Shown here piece by piece: positions 54,020 to 61,916 of a stretch of DNA of 64,000 nt. Under the pieces are notes generated by a model. It was given only the letters and a program-made list of their open reading frames with translations. It was not told where the DNA came from and searched no databases. The first letter of the stretch is position 1; each line of letters starts with the position of its first letter. Origin of the DNA: Chryseobacterium sp. G0201. Lineage in GTDB: Bacteria > Bacteroidota > Bacteroidia > Flavobacteriales > Weeksellaceae. The stretch spans positions 3,410,001 to 3,474,000 of the forward strand of contig NZ_CP033917.1 in assembly GCF_003815655.1 (NCBI RefSeq), written 5' to 3'. The position numbers and the translations under genes are program-made.

Positions 54020-54616
54020 TTAAACTAATTCTTCAATTTTCGCAACTGTTTTTGCTAAATTTTCATCCTTCAATTGAGGAACCATCAATCCCTGAGATTG
54101 GAAAACTTCCACATCAGTAATTCCGATGAAAGCGAATAACGTTTTTAGATAATGCTCCATATTTTCGATCAATCCGTTTTCATAAACGCCGCCGATTGCA
54201 AAATTTAAATATAATTTTTTGCCATGAATAAGGCCTTTTGGAGTTCCGTCAGCGTAAGAGAATGTTTTTCCGCCAACCGCAATACTGTCGATCCATGATT
54301 TTAACGTTGATGGAAAAGTGAAGTTGTAAAAAGGAACACCAATCACGATAATGTCAGCTTCCTCAAGTTGTTTCAATGATTCTTCCGAATATTTTCCTGC
54401 TTCTTTTTCTTGCTCACTTTTTTCTTCGTCCGGAACTCTTGAAGCGCTAAAATGATGAATTTCCAAATGCGGAATCGGGTTTGCTGCCAAATCACGGGTT
54501 ACCACTTTACTGCCAGGATTTTTTTCTAACAATTGATTGATAACAGCCTGAGAAAGTTTGTTGCTTATAGAATTTTCTCCGCTGATACTGGTTTGGATAT
54601 TTAAAATATTTGCCAT
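54020..54616 (-). CDS. azoR: FMN-dependent NADH:quinone/azo reductase
   Basis: 198 residues, flavodoxin-like fold. It has an IQTSISGENSISNKLSQAV opening (FMN phosphate loop), VIGVPFYNFTFPSTLKSWID near 95-114, and GKKLYLNFAIGG. AzoR reduces quinones and azo compounds by two-electron steps and so detoxifies them. It is divergent from an HxlR-type regulator gene, which is likely to control it. Confidence 0.93.
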   Translation of the reverse strand: MANILNIQTSISGENSISNKLSQAVINQLLEKNPGSKVVTRDLAANPIPHLEIHHFSASRVPDEEKSEQEKEAGKYSEESLKQLEEADIIVIGVPFYNFTFPSTLKSWIDSIAVGGKTFSYADGTPKGLIHGKKLYLNFAIGGVYENGLIENMEHYLKTLFAFIGITDVEVFQSQGLMVPQLKDENLAKTVAKIEELV

Positions 54617-54650
54617 TTTGTTTTAACTTTTTTTTGTTTTTTATTACTGA

Positions 54651-54703
54651 CAAAATTATTGTAAATTTACTTTCCAAAGTATAGTAGTTACCTAAAGGAA
54701 AGT
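54651..54703. promoter_or_regulatory. azoR promoter with HxlR-type operator candidate
   Basis: On the minus strand there is TAATTTTG (54651-54658) and a -33 TTTG (54675-54678). The -33 box lies inside the perfect palindrome TACTTT-CC-AAAGTA (54668-54681). A second inverted pair, ACTTTCC/GGAAAGT (54669-54675 and 54697-54703), spans to the regulator start. Confidence 0.6.
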
Positions 54704-54710
54704 GAAAAAA

Positions 54711-55082
54711 ATGGAAAAACAACACAATCATAAAGACTGTATGCAGGCTCTGAAGCCTGTCCGCGATACCTTAGATGTTATCAATGGCAAGTGGAAACTG
54801 CAGATCATCATCTCTTTAAATCACGGAAATAAACGTTTCACAGAGATTGAAAGAAGTATTCCTAAGCTGACTTCCAAAGTTTTAGCCAAAGAATTAAGGG
54901 AACTCGAACAAAACGGCTTGGTCGAAAGAATAGTCAAAGACACTTATCCCGTAAGTATTGAATATTTCCCTACAGAACATACAAAAACACTTCATCCCGT
55001 GGTAGAATCGTTAAAAGACTGGGGTGAAAATCATCGTAAACATATTTTCGGAAGCCCAACGGAAGCGGAGAAAAGTGAATAG
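54711..55082 (+). CDS. HxlR/DUF24-family redox-type regulator
   Basis: 123 residues from the ATG at 54711; a GTG 9 bp before is an alternative. Winged helix: VINGKWKLQIIISLNHGNKR, then TSKVLAKELRELEQNGLVER. A single Cys at residue 10 (HKDCMQALKPVRD) is in the place of the redox-sensing Cys of YodB/HypR-type members. It is divergent from azoR, as YodB relates to azoR1 in Bacillus. Sensing of quinones or thiol stress is inferred. Confidence 0.9.
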   Translation: MEKQHNHKDCMQALKPVRDTLDVINGKWKLQIIISLNHGNKRFTEIERSIPKLTSKVLAKELRELEQNGLVERIVKDTYPVSIEYFPTEHTKTLHPVVESLKDWGENHRKHIFGSPTEAEKSE

Positions 55083-55100
55083 AAAATATTACTCATTTTT

Positions 55101-55182
55101 CGGGAGCTGTTTCCCGCTTTCCGTTGCAATCTTTTTTTTCAAAAAAGGATTTTCTCTTCAATCGGGGCTAGGGTATTTGTCA
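55101..55182 (+). repeat. composite structured repeat, copy 1
   Basis: It reads GGGAGC...TTTCCCGCTTTCCGTTG, an A/T stem with TTTTTT and AAAAAAGG, then CAATCGGGGCTAGGG. It shares this plan with 63605-63711. Confidence 0.6.
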
Positions 55183-55197
55183 CTATCACTAGTTTTT

Positions 55198-55232
55198 GTC
55201 ATTGCGAGGAGCGTAGCAACGAAGCAATCTCA
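55198..55232 (+). repeat. GTCATTGCGAGGAGCG-type repeat
   Basis: GTCATTGCGAGGAGCG, TAGCAAC, GAAGCAATCTCA. A relative on the minus strand is at 33922-33961. Such sequences recur in many unrelated bacterial genomes. Confidence 0.65.
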
Positions 55233-55344
55233 TTAAGAAATAGATATTCTCGATATTAATAAAAACTCTATGCGTTTAAACAAGCATCCGAAAGTATCTT
55301 CATTTTTCTTATCCTACGTCAACATTTCTCAAGTCTGTACACCG

Positions 55345-55352
55345 TAAATTTG
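55345..55352 (+). promoter_or_regulatory. -7 element for the pirin gene
   Basis: TAAATTTG, 19 bp before the ATG at 55372. Confidence 0.55.
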
Positions 55353-55371
55353 TACCATAAATAATCACAAT

Positions 55372-56100
55372 ATGAAAACAGTATATCATAAAGCAGATAC
55401 AAGAGGTCACGCAGATCACGGTTGGTTAAATTCTTACCATACCTTCAGTTTTGCGAACTATCAAAATAGAGAAAGAAGTAACTTTGGCGTTTTAAGAGTA
55501 TTGAATGACGACACCGTTTCTCAGGGAATGGGTTTCGGAACACATCCTCATAAAAATATGGAAATCATTTCCATTCCGTTAGAAGGAGATTTGGAGCACA
55601 AAGATTCTATGGGAACGACTGCTGTAATCAAAAAAGGTGAAATTCAGGTGATGAGCGCCGGAACCGGCGTTATGCACAGCGAATACAACAAAAATAAAGA
55701 TGAAGCCGTAAAATTCTTACAAATCTGGATTTTCCCAACAGAAGAAAATGTTGAACCAAGATACGACCAGAAAAGCATCAAAGAAGGCGAAAAAATCAAT
55801 GGATTCCAACAGATTTTATCTCCAAACAAAAATGACGACGGCGTTTGGATTCATCAGGATGCATGGTTTAATTTAGCCAATTTTACGAAAGGAAACGGCA
55901 AAAATTATACGCTTAACAAAAAAGGAAACGGCGTTTATGCTTTTGTATTAAAAGGAAGCGCAAAAGTTGGTGACAGAATTTTAAATGAAAGAGATGGTTT
56001 AGGAATCTGGGATACTCAAAGCTTTAATATCGAAGCTGTCGAAGACACAGAAATCCTTTTAATGGAAGTCCCAATGGAATTACCGTCTTATCTTAAATAA
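55372..56100 (+). CDS. pirin-family bicupin protein
   Basis: 242 residues, two cupin domains. The metal site is in FGTHPHKNMEIISI and LEHKDSMG (three His plus Glu). GEIQVMSAGTGVMHSEYN is the family signature. Some homologues (YhhW) oxidise quercetin; others act as redox-linked cofactors. Between a quinone-reductase group and an FMN reductase, it may help against oxidative or quinone stress. Substrate unknown. Confidence 0.92.
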   Translation: MKTVYHKADTRGHADHGWLNSYHTFSFANYQNRERSNFGVLRVLNDDTVSQGMGFGTHPHKNMEIISIPLEGDLEHKDSMGTTAVIKKGEIQVMSAGTGVMHSEYNKNKDEAVKFLQIWIFPTEENVEPRYDQKSIKEGEKINGFQQILSPNKNDDGVWIHQDAWFNLANFTKGNGKNYTLNKKGNGVYAFVLKGSAKVGDRILNERDGLGIWDTQSFNIEAVEDTEILLMEVPMELPSYLK

Positions 56101-56104
56101 TAAC

Positions 56105-56112
56105 TAAATTTG
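56105..56112 (+). promoter_or_regulatory. -7 element for the FMN reductase gene
   Basis: TAAATTTG, 26 bp before the ATG at 56139. Confidence 0.5.
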
Positions 56113-56138
56113 CAAACTTTAAAACAGATAAAAATATA

Positions 56139-56690
56139 ATGAAAATTTTAGCAGTAGCAGGAAGTAATTCTGATGCATCAATCAATAGACAATTGGTAAC
56201 GTACGCCACAACATTATTCGAAAACGCAGAAGTGGAAATTGTTGATATGAACGATTTTGCAATGCCAATTTATAAACATCAAAGAGAAGTGGAAAGCGGA
56301 ATTCCGCAACAGGCAGTAGATTTTGCAGCAAAAATTGATGGTGCAGATGTACTTTTGGTTGCTCTTGCTGAGCATAACGGAACCTATTCTACAGCATTTA
56401 AAAATGTGTTCGACTGGACTTCAAGAATCAAACCAAGAACAGTTTGGAACGAAGTTCCGATGTTGTTGATGGCTACAGCTCCGGGAGGAAGAGGTGGATT
56501 AGGTGTTCTGGAAGCAGCAGAAAAACGTTTTCCGTCGCATGGAGGTAACATCGTTGATACATTTACACTTCCTTTCTTTAATGATAATTTTGACAAAGTG
56601 GCTCAAAAAATTTCAAATGAAGAGAAAGACAACGAATTAAGAGAAAAAATTCAGAAGATTTCGGCTATTGAATCGATCCTTGAAAAATAG
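56139..56690 (+). CDS. NADPH-dependent FMN reductase-type flavoprotein
   Basis: 183 residues with a flavodoxin-like fold. AGSNSDASINRQLV is the FMN phosphate loop, LLVALAEHNGTYSTAFKNVFDWTSR (about 73-97) binds the flavin ring, and APGGRGG is conserved. It reduces FMN or quinones with NAD(P)H. It follows the pirin gene by 38 bp in the same direction and has its own promoter-like site. Confidence 0.9.
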   Translation: MKILAVAGSNSDASINRQLVTYATTLFENAEVEIVDMNDFAMPIYKHQREVESGIPQQAVDFAAKIDGADVLLVALAEHNGTYSTAFKNVFDWTSRIKPRTVWNEVPMLLMATAPGGRGGLGVLEAAEKRFPSHGGNIVDTFTLPFFNDNFDKVAQKISNEEKDNELREKIQKISAIESILEK

Positions 56691-56691
56691 G

Positions 56692-56722
56692 TTTGAATAT
56701 TAATTTAAAATTAATATCTTTG
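56692..56722 (+). promoter_or_regulatory. textbook promoter of a tiny transcription unit
   Basis: TTTG (56692-56695), 19 bp, TATCTTTG (56715-56722). It is among the best promoter matches in the window. Confidence 0.7.
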
Positions 56723-56736
56723 CAAAAAGAAAAAAG

Positions 56737-56811
56737 ATGAAAATTCAGTCCACTTTCAAAGAATGTTTCTCCATAAAAGGAAAAACTGTGGGCACTGAAA
56801 TTCTGAGATAA
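56737..56811 (+). CDS. 24-residue ORF in a tiny unit, or small RNA
   Basis: ATG to TAA codes for 24 residues, beginning MKIQSTFKEC and ending TEILR. The ATG lies 15 bp after a textbook promoter, and a strong terminator starts 7 bp after the stop. The whole transcript would be about 120 bases. I do not recognise the peptide. It may be a real small protein, or the RNA itself may be the product. Confidence 0.45.
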   Translation: MKIQSTFKECFSIKGKTVGTEILR

Positions 56812-56818
56812 AATAACG

Positions 56819-56852
56819 GCCGATAATCTACCAAGATTGTCGGCTTTTTTAT
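56819..56852 (+). terminator. terminator of the tiny unit
   Basis: GCCGATAATCT-ACCA-AGATTGTCGGC (one wobble) followed by TTTTTTATTTT. Confidence 0.85.
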
Positions 56853-56924
56853 TTTCTAAAATTGATATAAAAAGTATATAAATAAAAGACAAAAAGACAT
56901 CGGACGTCAGATACCAGACTAATG

Positions 56925-56959
56925 GTCTGAAATCTGAAATCTAACATCTAATATCTAAA
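56925..56959 (+). repeat. period-7 leader tract before purM
   Basis: GTCTGAA, ATCTGAA, ATCTAAC, ATCTAAT, ATCTAAA end 6 bp before the purM ATG. AAAAAGACATC lies about 35 bp upstream of the tract. Confidence 0.65.
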
Positions 56960-56965
56960 TAAAAC

Positions 56966-57958
56966 ATGAGCAACACGTACAAATCAGCAGGAGTAGACAA
57001 AGAAGAAGGATACAAAACCGTTGACAAGATCAAAAAAGCGGTTGGGGAAACTCACAATTCAAATGTATTGAATCATTTGGGAAGTTTTGGGGCTTTCTAT
57101 GAAATCGGAGGATACAAAAATCCTGTTTTGGTTTCAGGAACTGATGGAGTAGGAACGAAGCTGAAAGTAGCTTTAGATTCTAAAAAATACGATTCTATCG
57201 GAGTAGATTGTTTTGCAATGTGTGCGAATGACATCCTTTGTCACGGTGCAAAACCATTGTTCTTTTTAGATTATTTGGCTTGCGGAAAATTGGATTCTGA
57301 GATCGCTGCTGAGATCGTTTTAGGAATGGTAGCAGCTTGTAAAGACAATAACTGCGCATTGATCGGTGGTGAAACTGCTGAAATGCCGGGGATGTACCAG
57401 CCTGGAGATTATGATGTTGCAGGATTTTGCGTAGGAATTGTTGAAAAAGATCAGATTATTGACGGTTCTAAAATCAAACCGGGTAACAAAATTATTGCGC
57501 TACCAAGTTCAGGATTCCACTCAAACGGATTCTCTTTGGTAAGAAAAGTATTCCCGAATTTCGAAGAAGAATTTGAAGGAAAACCTTTATACGAAACACT
57601 TTTAGTTCCAACTAGATTATATTACAAAGATATTCACAAGGTGATTGAAGAAGTTCAGGTTGCAGGTATCGCTCACATTACGGGTGGTGGATTGTACGAA
57701 AACATTCCAAGAATTATCGGTGATGGACTTTGTGCTTCAATCGATGCTTCAAAAATCAAAATCCCAAGTATTATGTTGGAATTGGAAAAAAGAGGTGGAG
57801 TAGCTCGTGAAGAGATGTTCGGAACATTCAACATGGGTGTCGGAATGATCGTTGTAGTTGATGCAGAACACGCAGAAAAAGTATTACACCTTCTAGACGA
57901 TGCTTACGAAATCGGAGAAATTACAGAAGGAAGCGAAAAAATTGATTTAAAATTCTAA
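56966..57958 (+). CDS. purM: phosphoribosylformylglycinamidine cyclo-ligase
   Basis: 330 residues. It closes the imidazole ring of aminoimidazole ribotide using ATP, step five of purine synthesis. GTDGVGTKLK (about 52-61), GGETAEMPGMY and the SSGFHSNGFSLVR segment are the family motifs. It leads a run of purine genes on the same strand. Its leader holds a period-7 tract very like that before purN. Confidence 0.96.
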   Translation: MSNTYKSAGVDKEEGYKTVDKIKKAVGETHNSNVLNHLGSFGAFYEIGGYKNPVLVSGTDGVGTKLKVALDSKKYDSIGVDCFAMCANDILCHGAKPLFFLDYLACGKLDSEIAAEIVLGMVAACKDNNCALIGGETAEMPGMYQPGDYDVAGFCVGIVEKDQIIDGSKIKPGNKIIALPSSGFHSNGFSLVRKVFPNFEEEFEGKPLYETLLVPTRLYYKDIHKVIEEVQVAGIAHITGGGLYENIPRIIGDGLCASIDASKIKIPSIMLELEKRGGVAREEMFGTFNMGVGMIVVVDAEHAEKVLHLLDDAYEIGEITEGSEKIDLKF

Positions 57959-57997
57959 AAAGACATCAGGTTTAAGATATCAGACGCCAAACTTTTA

Positions 57998-58025
57998 GTC
58001 TAAAATCTAGTATCTAACCTCTAAA
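57998..58025 (+). repeat. period-7 leader tract before purN
   Basis: GTCTAAA, ATCTAGT, ATCTAAC, CTCTAAA. It is preceded by AAAAAGACATC, as before purM. Confidence 0.65.
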
Positions 58026-58028
58026 TTA

Positions 58029-58592
58029 ATGAAAAACATAGTTATACTTGTTTCTGGTTCAGGTTCCAATCTTCAGAGAATCATTGATACCATTGATAAT
58101 GGAGAAATCCAGAATGCAAAAGTATCTTTAGTGATTGCCGACAGAGAATGTTACGGATTGGAAAGAGCGCAAAATCATAACATAGAAAATGTTCTGATTC
58201 CGAGAGGAAAAAACTTCAGTAGCGAATTGAGTAAAATTATCCCTGAAAATACCGATTTAATCGTATTGGCAGGATTTTTATCAATCTTAAAACCTGAGTT
58301 TTGTGAAAAATGGAGCGGAAAAATAATCAATATCCATCCGGCTTTACTCCCAAAATACGGAGGAAAAGGAATGTGGGGACATCATGTTCACAATGCTGTT
58401 ATTGAAGCTAAGGAAAAAGAAAGTGGAGCAACCGTACATTTTGTAACTCCGGGAATCGATGAAGGAGAAGCAATTCTTCAAAAATCATTCCCAGTAACAG
58501 AAGATGATACTCCCGAAACGGTAGCGGAAAAAGTTCATTTAGTTGAATATGAAATTTTCCCAATAGCGATCAATAAAGTATTAGGAAACTAA
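58029..58592 (+). CDS. purN: phosphoribosylglycinamide formyltransferase
   Basis: 187 residues. It transfers a formyl group from 10-formyl-THF to glycinamide ribotide. The opening LVSGSGSNLQRIID binds phosphate; NIHPALLPKYGGKGMWG holds the catalytic Asn and His; the Asp is in GIDEGEAIL. Folate-dependent type, not PurT. 70 bp after purM. Confidence 0.95.
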   Translation: MKNIVILVSGSGSNLQRIIDTIDNGEIQNAKVSLVIADRECYGLERAQNHNIENVLIPRGKNFSSELSKIIPENTDLIVLAGFLSILKPEFCEKWSGKIINIHPALLPKYGGKGMWGHHVHNAVIEAKEKESGATVHFVTPGIDEGEAILQKSFPVTEDDTPETVAEKVHLVEYEIFPIAINKVLGN

Positions 58593-58597
58593 TCAGT

Positions 58598-58680
58598 CCT
58601 TTGCTGAGTGAAATGCCTTTGCGAACTTAAAAACATTCAGCATTAATAAAAAAACTTAGCGCTCTTTGCGTTAAAAATAA
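58598..58680 (+). repeat. CTTTGC-type intergenic repeat, copy 2
   Basis: CCTTTGCTGAGTG, CCTTTGCGAACTTAAAA, then GCGCTCTTTGCGTTAAAAA. It matches 49846-49930. Confidence 0.65.
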
Positions 58681-58686
58681 TATCCA

Positions 58687-58741
58687 GTTTGTCATTCCGT
58701 AGGAATCTAAGCATAGTTGAGATGCTTCCAGCATGACAAAC
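58687..58741. repeat. 55-bp element with 9-bp terminal inverted repeats
   Basis: GTTTGTCAT and ATGACAAAC are at the ends. Inside are TTCC-gta-GGAA and AAGCAT/ATGCTT pairs. Confidence 0.65.
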
Positions 58742-58879
58742 AGAACGTAAAAAACACATTTAGATTTTAAATATTTCGAAAAAAAAGCAAAAAATCTAAG
58801 TAAAATAAAGTAAAATCGGAGGTGAAAGACCCGGTTTACAGTTTGAAATAGCTGTGAAAAGTAAAAAATTGAAAGTAAA

Positions 58880-60397
58880 ATGAGTAAAAAGAGAGTTTTA
58901 ATCAGTGTTTCTGACAAAGGCGGATTGATCGAATTTGCACAGTTTTTGGAAGCCCAGAATTACGAATTAATTTCTACAGGAGGGACATTCAAACATTTGA
59001 AAGATGCTGGTTTAAATCCAATTCAGATTGATGAGGTTACTAATTTCCCTGAAATGTTGGACGGTAGAGTAAAAACTTTACACCCGAAAGTTCACGGAGG
59101 TTTGTTGGCTGTTCGTTCAAGTGAAGAACACATGAAGACGGTTAAAGAACATGGAATTGATTTGATCGACATGGTTATCGTAAACCTTTATCCTTTCTTT
59201 GAAAATGTTAACAAAGACATTTCATTACATGAAAAGGTAGAGTTTATCGATATCGGAGGTCCGTCAATGCTTCGTTCAGCAGCTAAGAATTTTGATTCTG
59301 TAACGGTTATTACTGATGTTGAAGATTACGCAGCAGTAAAAATTGAAATGGAACAAAACGGTGATACGTACATCGAAACACGTAAAAAATTAGCGGGTAA
59401 AGTATTCAATCTTACTTCGGCTTATGATGCTGCTATTTCAAGAATACTTTTAGATGAAGATTATCCAACTTATCTTAATGCATCTTACAAAAAAGTTTCT
59501 GACCTTAGATATGGTGAAAACCCACATCAGACGGCTGCTTACTATGTTTCTACTTTCGAGAACGGAGCAATGAAAGATTTCGAACAATTGGGAGGTAAAG
59601 AATTGTCTTTCAATAATCTTCGTGATATGGATCTTTGCTGGAAAGTGGTAAACGAATTCAAAGAAGAAATGGCTTGTTGTGCAGTGAAGCATTCTACACC
59701 TTGTGGAGTTGCGATCGGAACTTCAGCATTGGAAACGTACCAAAAAACTTTTGAGTGTGATCCTATTTCTATCTTTGGCGGAATTGTTGCTACCAACTAC
59801 AAGGTTGACGCTGCAACAGCTGAAGAATTAAACAAAACTTTCTTGGAAATCGTTATGGCTCCTGATTTTGATGAGGATGCTTTAGAAATTTTAAGAAAAA
59901 AGAAAAATTTAAGAATTATAAAAATCGTTAACCCTGTTTCTGACAAGCAAACTTGGGTGAAGGTTGATGGCGGAATCTTAGTTCAGGACAACGACAGTAT
60001 CTTCTCTGATGATATTAAAGTGGTTACTGAAACCCAGCCGACAGAAGAGCAGAAGAAAGCGTTGCTTTTCTCTCAGAGAGTAGTGAAATACGTTAAATCA
60101 AACGCAATTGTTGTTTCAAACGGAATTCAGGCTTTCGGAATTGGTGGCGGACAGGTGAACAGAATCTGGGCGACTCAACAGGCAATTGAAAGAGCGAAAG
60201 GAAAATTCACAGGAGATCTAGTTTTAGCTTCTGATGCGTTTTTCCCTTTCCGTGACGTGGTTGATTTCTGCGCTCAGGAAGGCATCACAGCTATTATCCA
60301 GCCGGGAGGAAGTGTAAAAGACCAAGACAGCATCGAAGCAGCAAATGAGCATGGCATTCCGATGATGTTTACTGGTGTTAGACATTTTTTCCATTAA
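58880..60397 (+). CDS. purH: bifunctional AICAR transformylase/IMP cyclohydrolase
   Basis: 505 residues, covering the last two steps to IMP. The N-terminal cyclohydrolase domain (1-195) has [26 protein letters not shown] and [14 protein letters not shown]. The transformylase part has [25 protein letters not shown] with the catalytic Lys-His, and KSNAIVV. 287 bp after purN, with two kinds of repeat in between. Confidence 0.97.
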   Translation: MSKKRVLISVSDKGGLIEFAQFLEAQNYELISTGGTFKHLKDAGLNPIQIDEVTNFPEMLDGRVKTLHPKVHGGLLAVRSSEEHMKTVKEHGIDLIDMVIVNLYPFFENVNKDISLHEKVEFIDIGGPSMLRSAAKNFDSVTVITDVEDYAAVKIEMEQNGDTYIETRKKLAGKVFNLTSAYDAAISRILLDEDYPTYLNASYKKVSDLRYGENPHQTAAYYVSTFENGAMKDFEQLGGKELSFNNLRDMDLCWKVVNEFKEEMACCAVKHSTPCGVAIGTSALETYQKTFECDPISIFGGIVATNYKVDAATAEELNKTFLEIVMAPDFDEDALEILRKKKNLRIIKIVNPVSDKQTWVKVDGGILVQDNDSIFSDDIKVVTETQPTEEQKKALLFSQRVVKYVKSNAIVVSNGIQAFGIGGGQVNRIWATQQAIERAKGKFTGDLVLASDAFFPFRDVVDFCAQEGITAIIQPGGSVKDQDSIEAANEHGIPMMFTGVRHFFH

Positions 60398-60427
60398 TTA
60401 AAATAGAATTAAAATTATATTTTGAGA

Positions 60428-60459
60428 TTGTTTTTTTAACATTCAAAATTATATATTTG
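60428..60459 (+). promoter_or_regulatory. purD promoter
   Basis: TTG (60428-60430), 21 bp, TATATTTG (60452-60459), 31 bp before the ATG. purD can thus be made without reading through purH. Confidence 0.6.
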
Positions 60460-60490
60460 TAATATTATAGACTAGTTAATTAAATAAAGT

Positions 60491-61729
60491 ATGAGAATAT
60501 TAATCATAGGTGAAGGTGGAAGAGAGTCTGCTTTGGCAGCTAAACTTCAAAATGACTCAAGAGTTTCTAAAATGTTTTTTGCAAACGGAAACGCTACTAC
60601 CGATGTAATAGGGAAAAATGTTCATTTATCAGAGATTAAAGAACTTAGAGATTTTGCCATTAAAGAAAAAGTAGATCTTACGATCGTAGGTCCTGAAGCT
60701 CCGCTTGTAGCAGGGTTGAAGGATGAGTTTAAGAAGCACGATCTTAAAGTTTTTGGTCCGAATCAAAAAGTAGCAAGTCTTGAAGGAAGTAAGGCTTTCT
60801 CTAAAAAATTCATGCAGACCTATGATATCAAGACAGCAAAAGCTGTCGTATTTGATTCATATAACGAAGCTAAAGAATATGTACAAACTCAGGAATATCC
60901 TCTAGTGATCAAGGCTAGTGGTTTGGCAGGTGGAAAAGGTGTTGTAATTTGCGACACGTTGGAAGAAGCTGAAGCTACGATCCACGATTTCATGATCAGA
61001 AGAATCTATGGAGACGCAGGTATCCGTTTGGTTATTGAAGAATTTTTAGAAGGTTTTGAAGCTTCTATTATCGCATTCTCAAACGGTGAAAAACTATTCC
61101 CTTGTATTGCTGCAAAAGATTACAAAAAAGCTGGAAACGGTGATACAGGACCGAACACAGGAGGTATGGGATCTGTGGCACCAAGCCCGGAATTTACAGC
61201 AGAACACGCTGCAGATTTCGAACAAAATATTTTAGAACCTACTGTAAAAGGTCTTAAAGCTGAAGGTTTCAGTTTCAAAGGAATTATCTTCTTCGGATTG
61301 ATGGTAACTAAGAAAGGAACTTACCTTCTTGAGTACAACATGAGATTCGGTGATCCTGAAACTCAGGTATTGATGGCTTTAATGGAAAACAATCTGTTAG
61401 ACGTTATCAACGACTGTATGGAAGGAAAAGACATCGAACTTAAATTTAAAGACGAAAAAGCAGTTTGTCTTGTAATGTGTTCAGGAGGTTATCCTAGAAA
61501 TATTGAAACAGGTTTTGAGATCGTAGGCGAAGATAAAGTAAAACACAGTCAGCTGTTATATGCAGGAGCTATCAAAAAAGGCGACAAAGTCGTTTCCAAT
61601 GGTGGTAGAGTACTCAACATTGTGGCTACAGGAGCAACTTACGATGATGCCCGCAAGAAAGTATACGAAGATGCAGGACATGTACACTTCGATTACAGTT
61701 TCTACAGAGAAGACATCGGGAAGTTTTAA
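60491..61729 (+). CDS. purD: phosphoribosylamine-glycine ligase
   Basis: 412 residues with an ATP-grasp fold. It joins glycine to phosphoribosylamine, step two of purine synthesis. ILIIGEGGRESALAAKL opens the N domain; VIKASGLAGGKGV and GDTGPNTGGMGSVAPSPE are the ATP-grasp motifs; YNMRFGDPETQ holds metal ligands. Own promoter and terminator. Confidence 0.97.
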   Translation: MRILIIGEGGRESALAAKLQNDSRVSKMFFANGNATTDVIGKNVHLSEIKELRDFAIKEKVDLTIVGPEAPLVAGLKDEFKKHDLKVFGPNQKVASLEGSKAFSKKFMQTYDIKTAKAVVFDSYNEAKEYVQTQEYPLVIKASGLAGGKGVVICDTLEEAEATIHDFMIRRIYGDAGIRLVIEEFLEGFEASIIAFSNGEKLFPCIAAKDYKKAGNGDTGPNTGGMGSVAPSPEFTAEHAADFEQNILEPTVKGLKAEGFSFKGIIFFGLMVTKKGTYLLEYNMRFGDPETQVLMALMENNLLDVINDCMEGKDIELKFKDEKAVCLVMCSGGYPRNIETGFEIVGEDKVKHSQLLYAGAIKKGDKVVSNGGRVLNIVATGATYDDARKKVYEDAGHVHFDYSFYREDIGKF

Positions 61730-61737
61730 TAAAAATC

Positions 61738-61773
61738 AAAAAAAAGATTTGGAACATTTCCAAGTCTTTTTTT
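61738..61773 (+). terminator. purD terminator
   Basis: AAAAAAGATTTGGAA and TTCCAAGTCTTTTTT form a 15-bp stem with a 3-base loop and one wobble pair. Confidence 0.85.
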
Positions 61774-61834
61774 GTAAAACGTTTCATCAATAGGATCGGG
61801 CTGAATAAGCAAGATCTAAAGACACTTAAGGTGA

Positions 61835-61877
61835 GCCCTGAAGGGGCGAAACTATAATAGCTCCGGGTGAAACCCGG
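61835..61877 (-). repeat. two-stem REP-like element, copy 2
   Basis: On the minus strand it reads CCGGGT-TTC-ACCCGG, GCTATTAT, then GCCC-cttca-GGGC. It has the same plan as 30016-30060. Confidence 0.6.
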
Positions 61878-61883
61878 ATAAAA

Positions 61884-61911
61884 ATCATTTATCAATCATC
61901 ATTTATCAATT
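61884..61911 (+). repeat. period-7 leader tract before guaA
   Basis: ATCATTT, ATCAATC, ATCATTT, ATCAATT end 5 bp before the guaA ATG. Confidence 0.6.
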
Positions 61912-61916
61912 ATAAA

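Noticed and set aside
58742..58879. Purine or other riboswitch before purH
   Set aside because: There is a short GC-rich part (CGGAGGTGAAAGACCCGG), but no conserved three-way junction or known riboswitch core.
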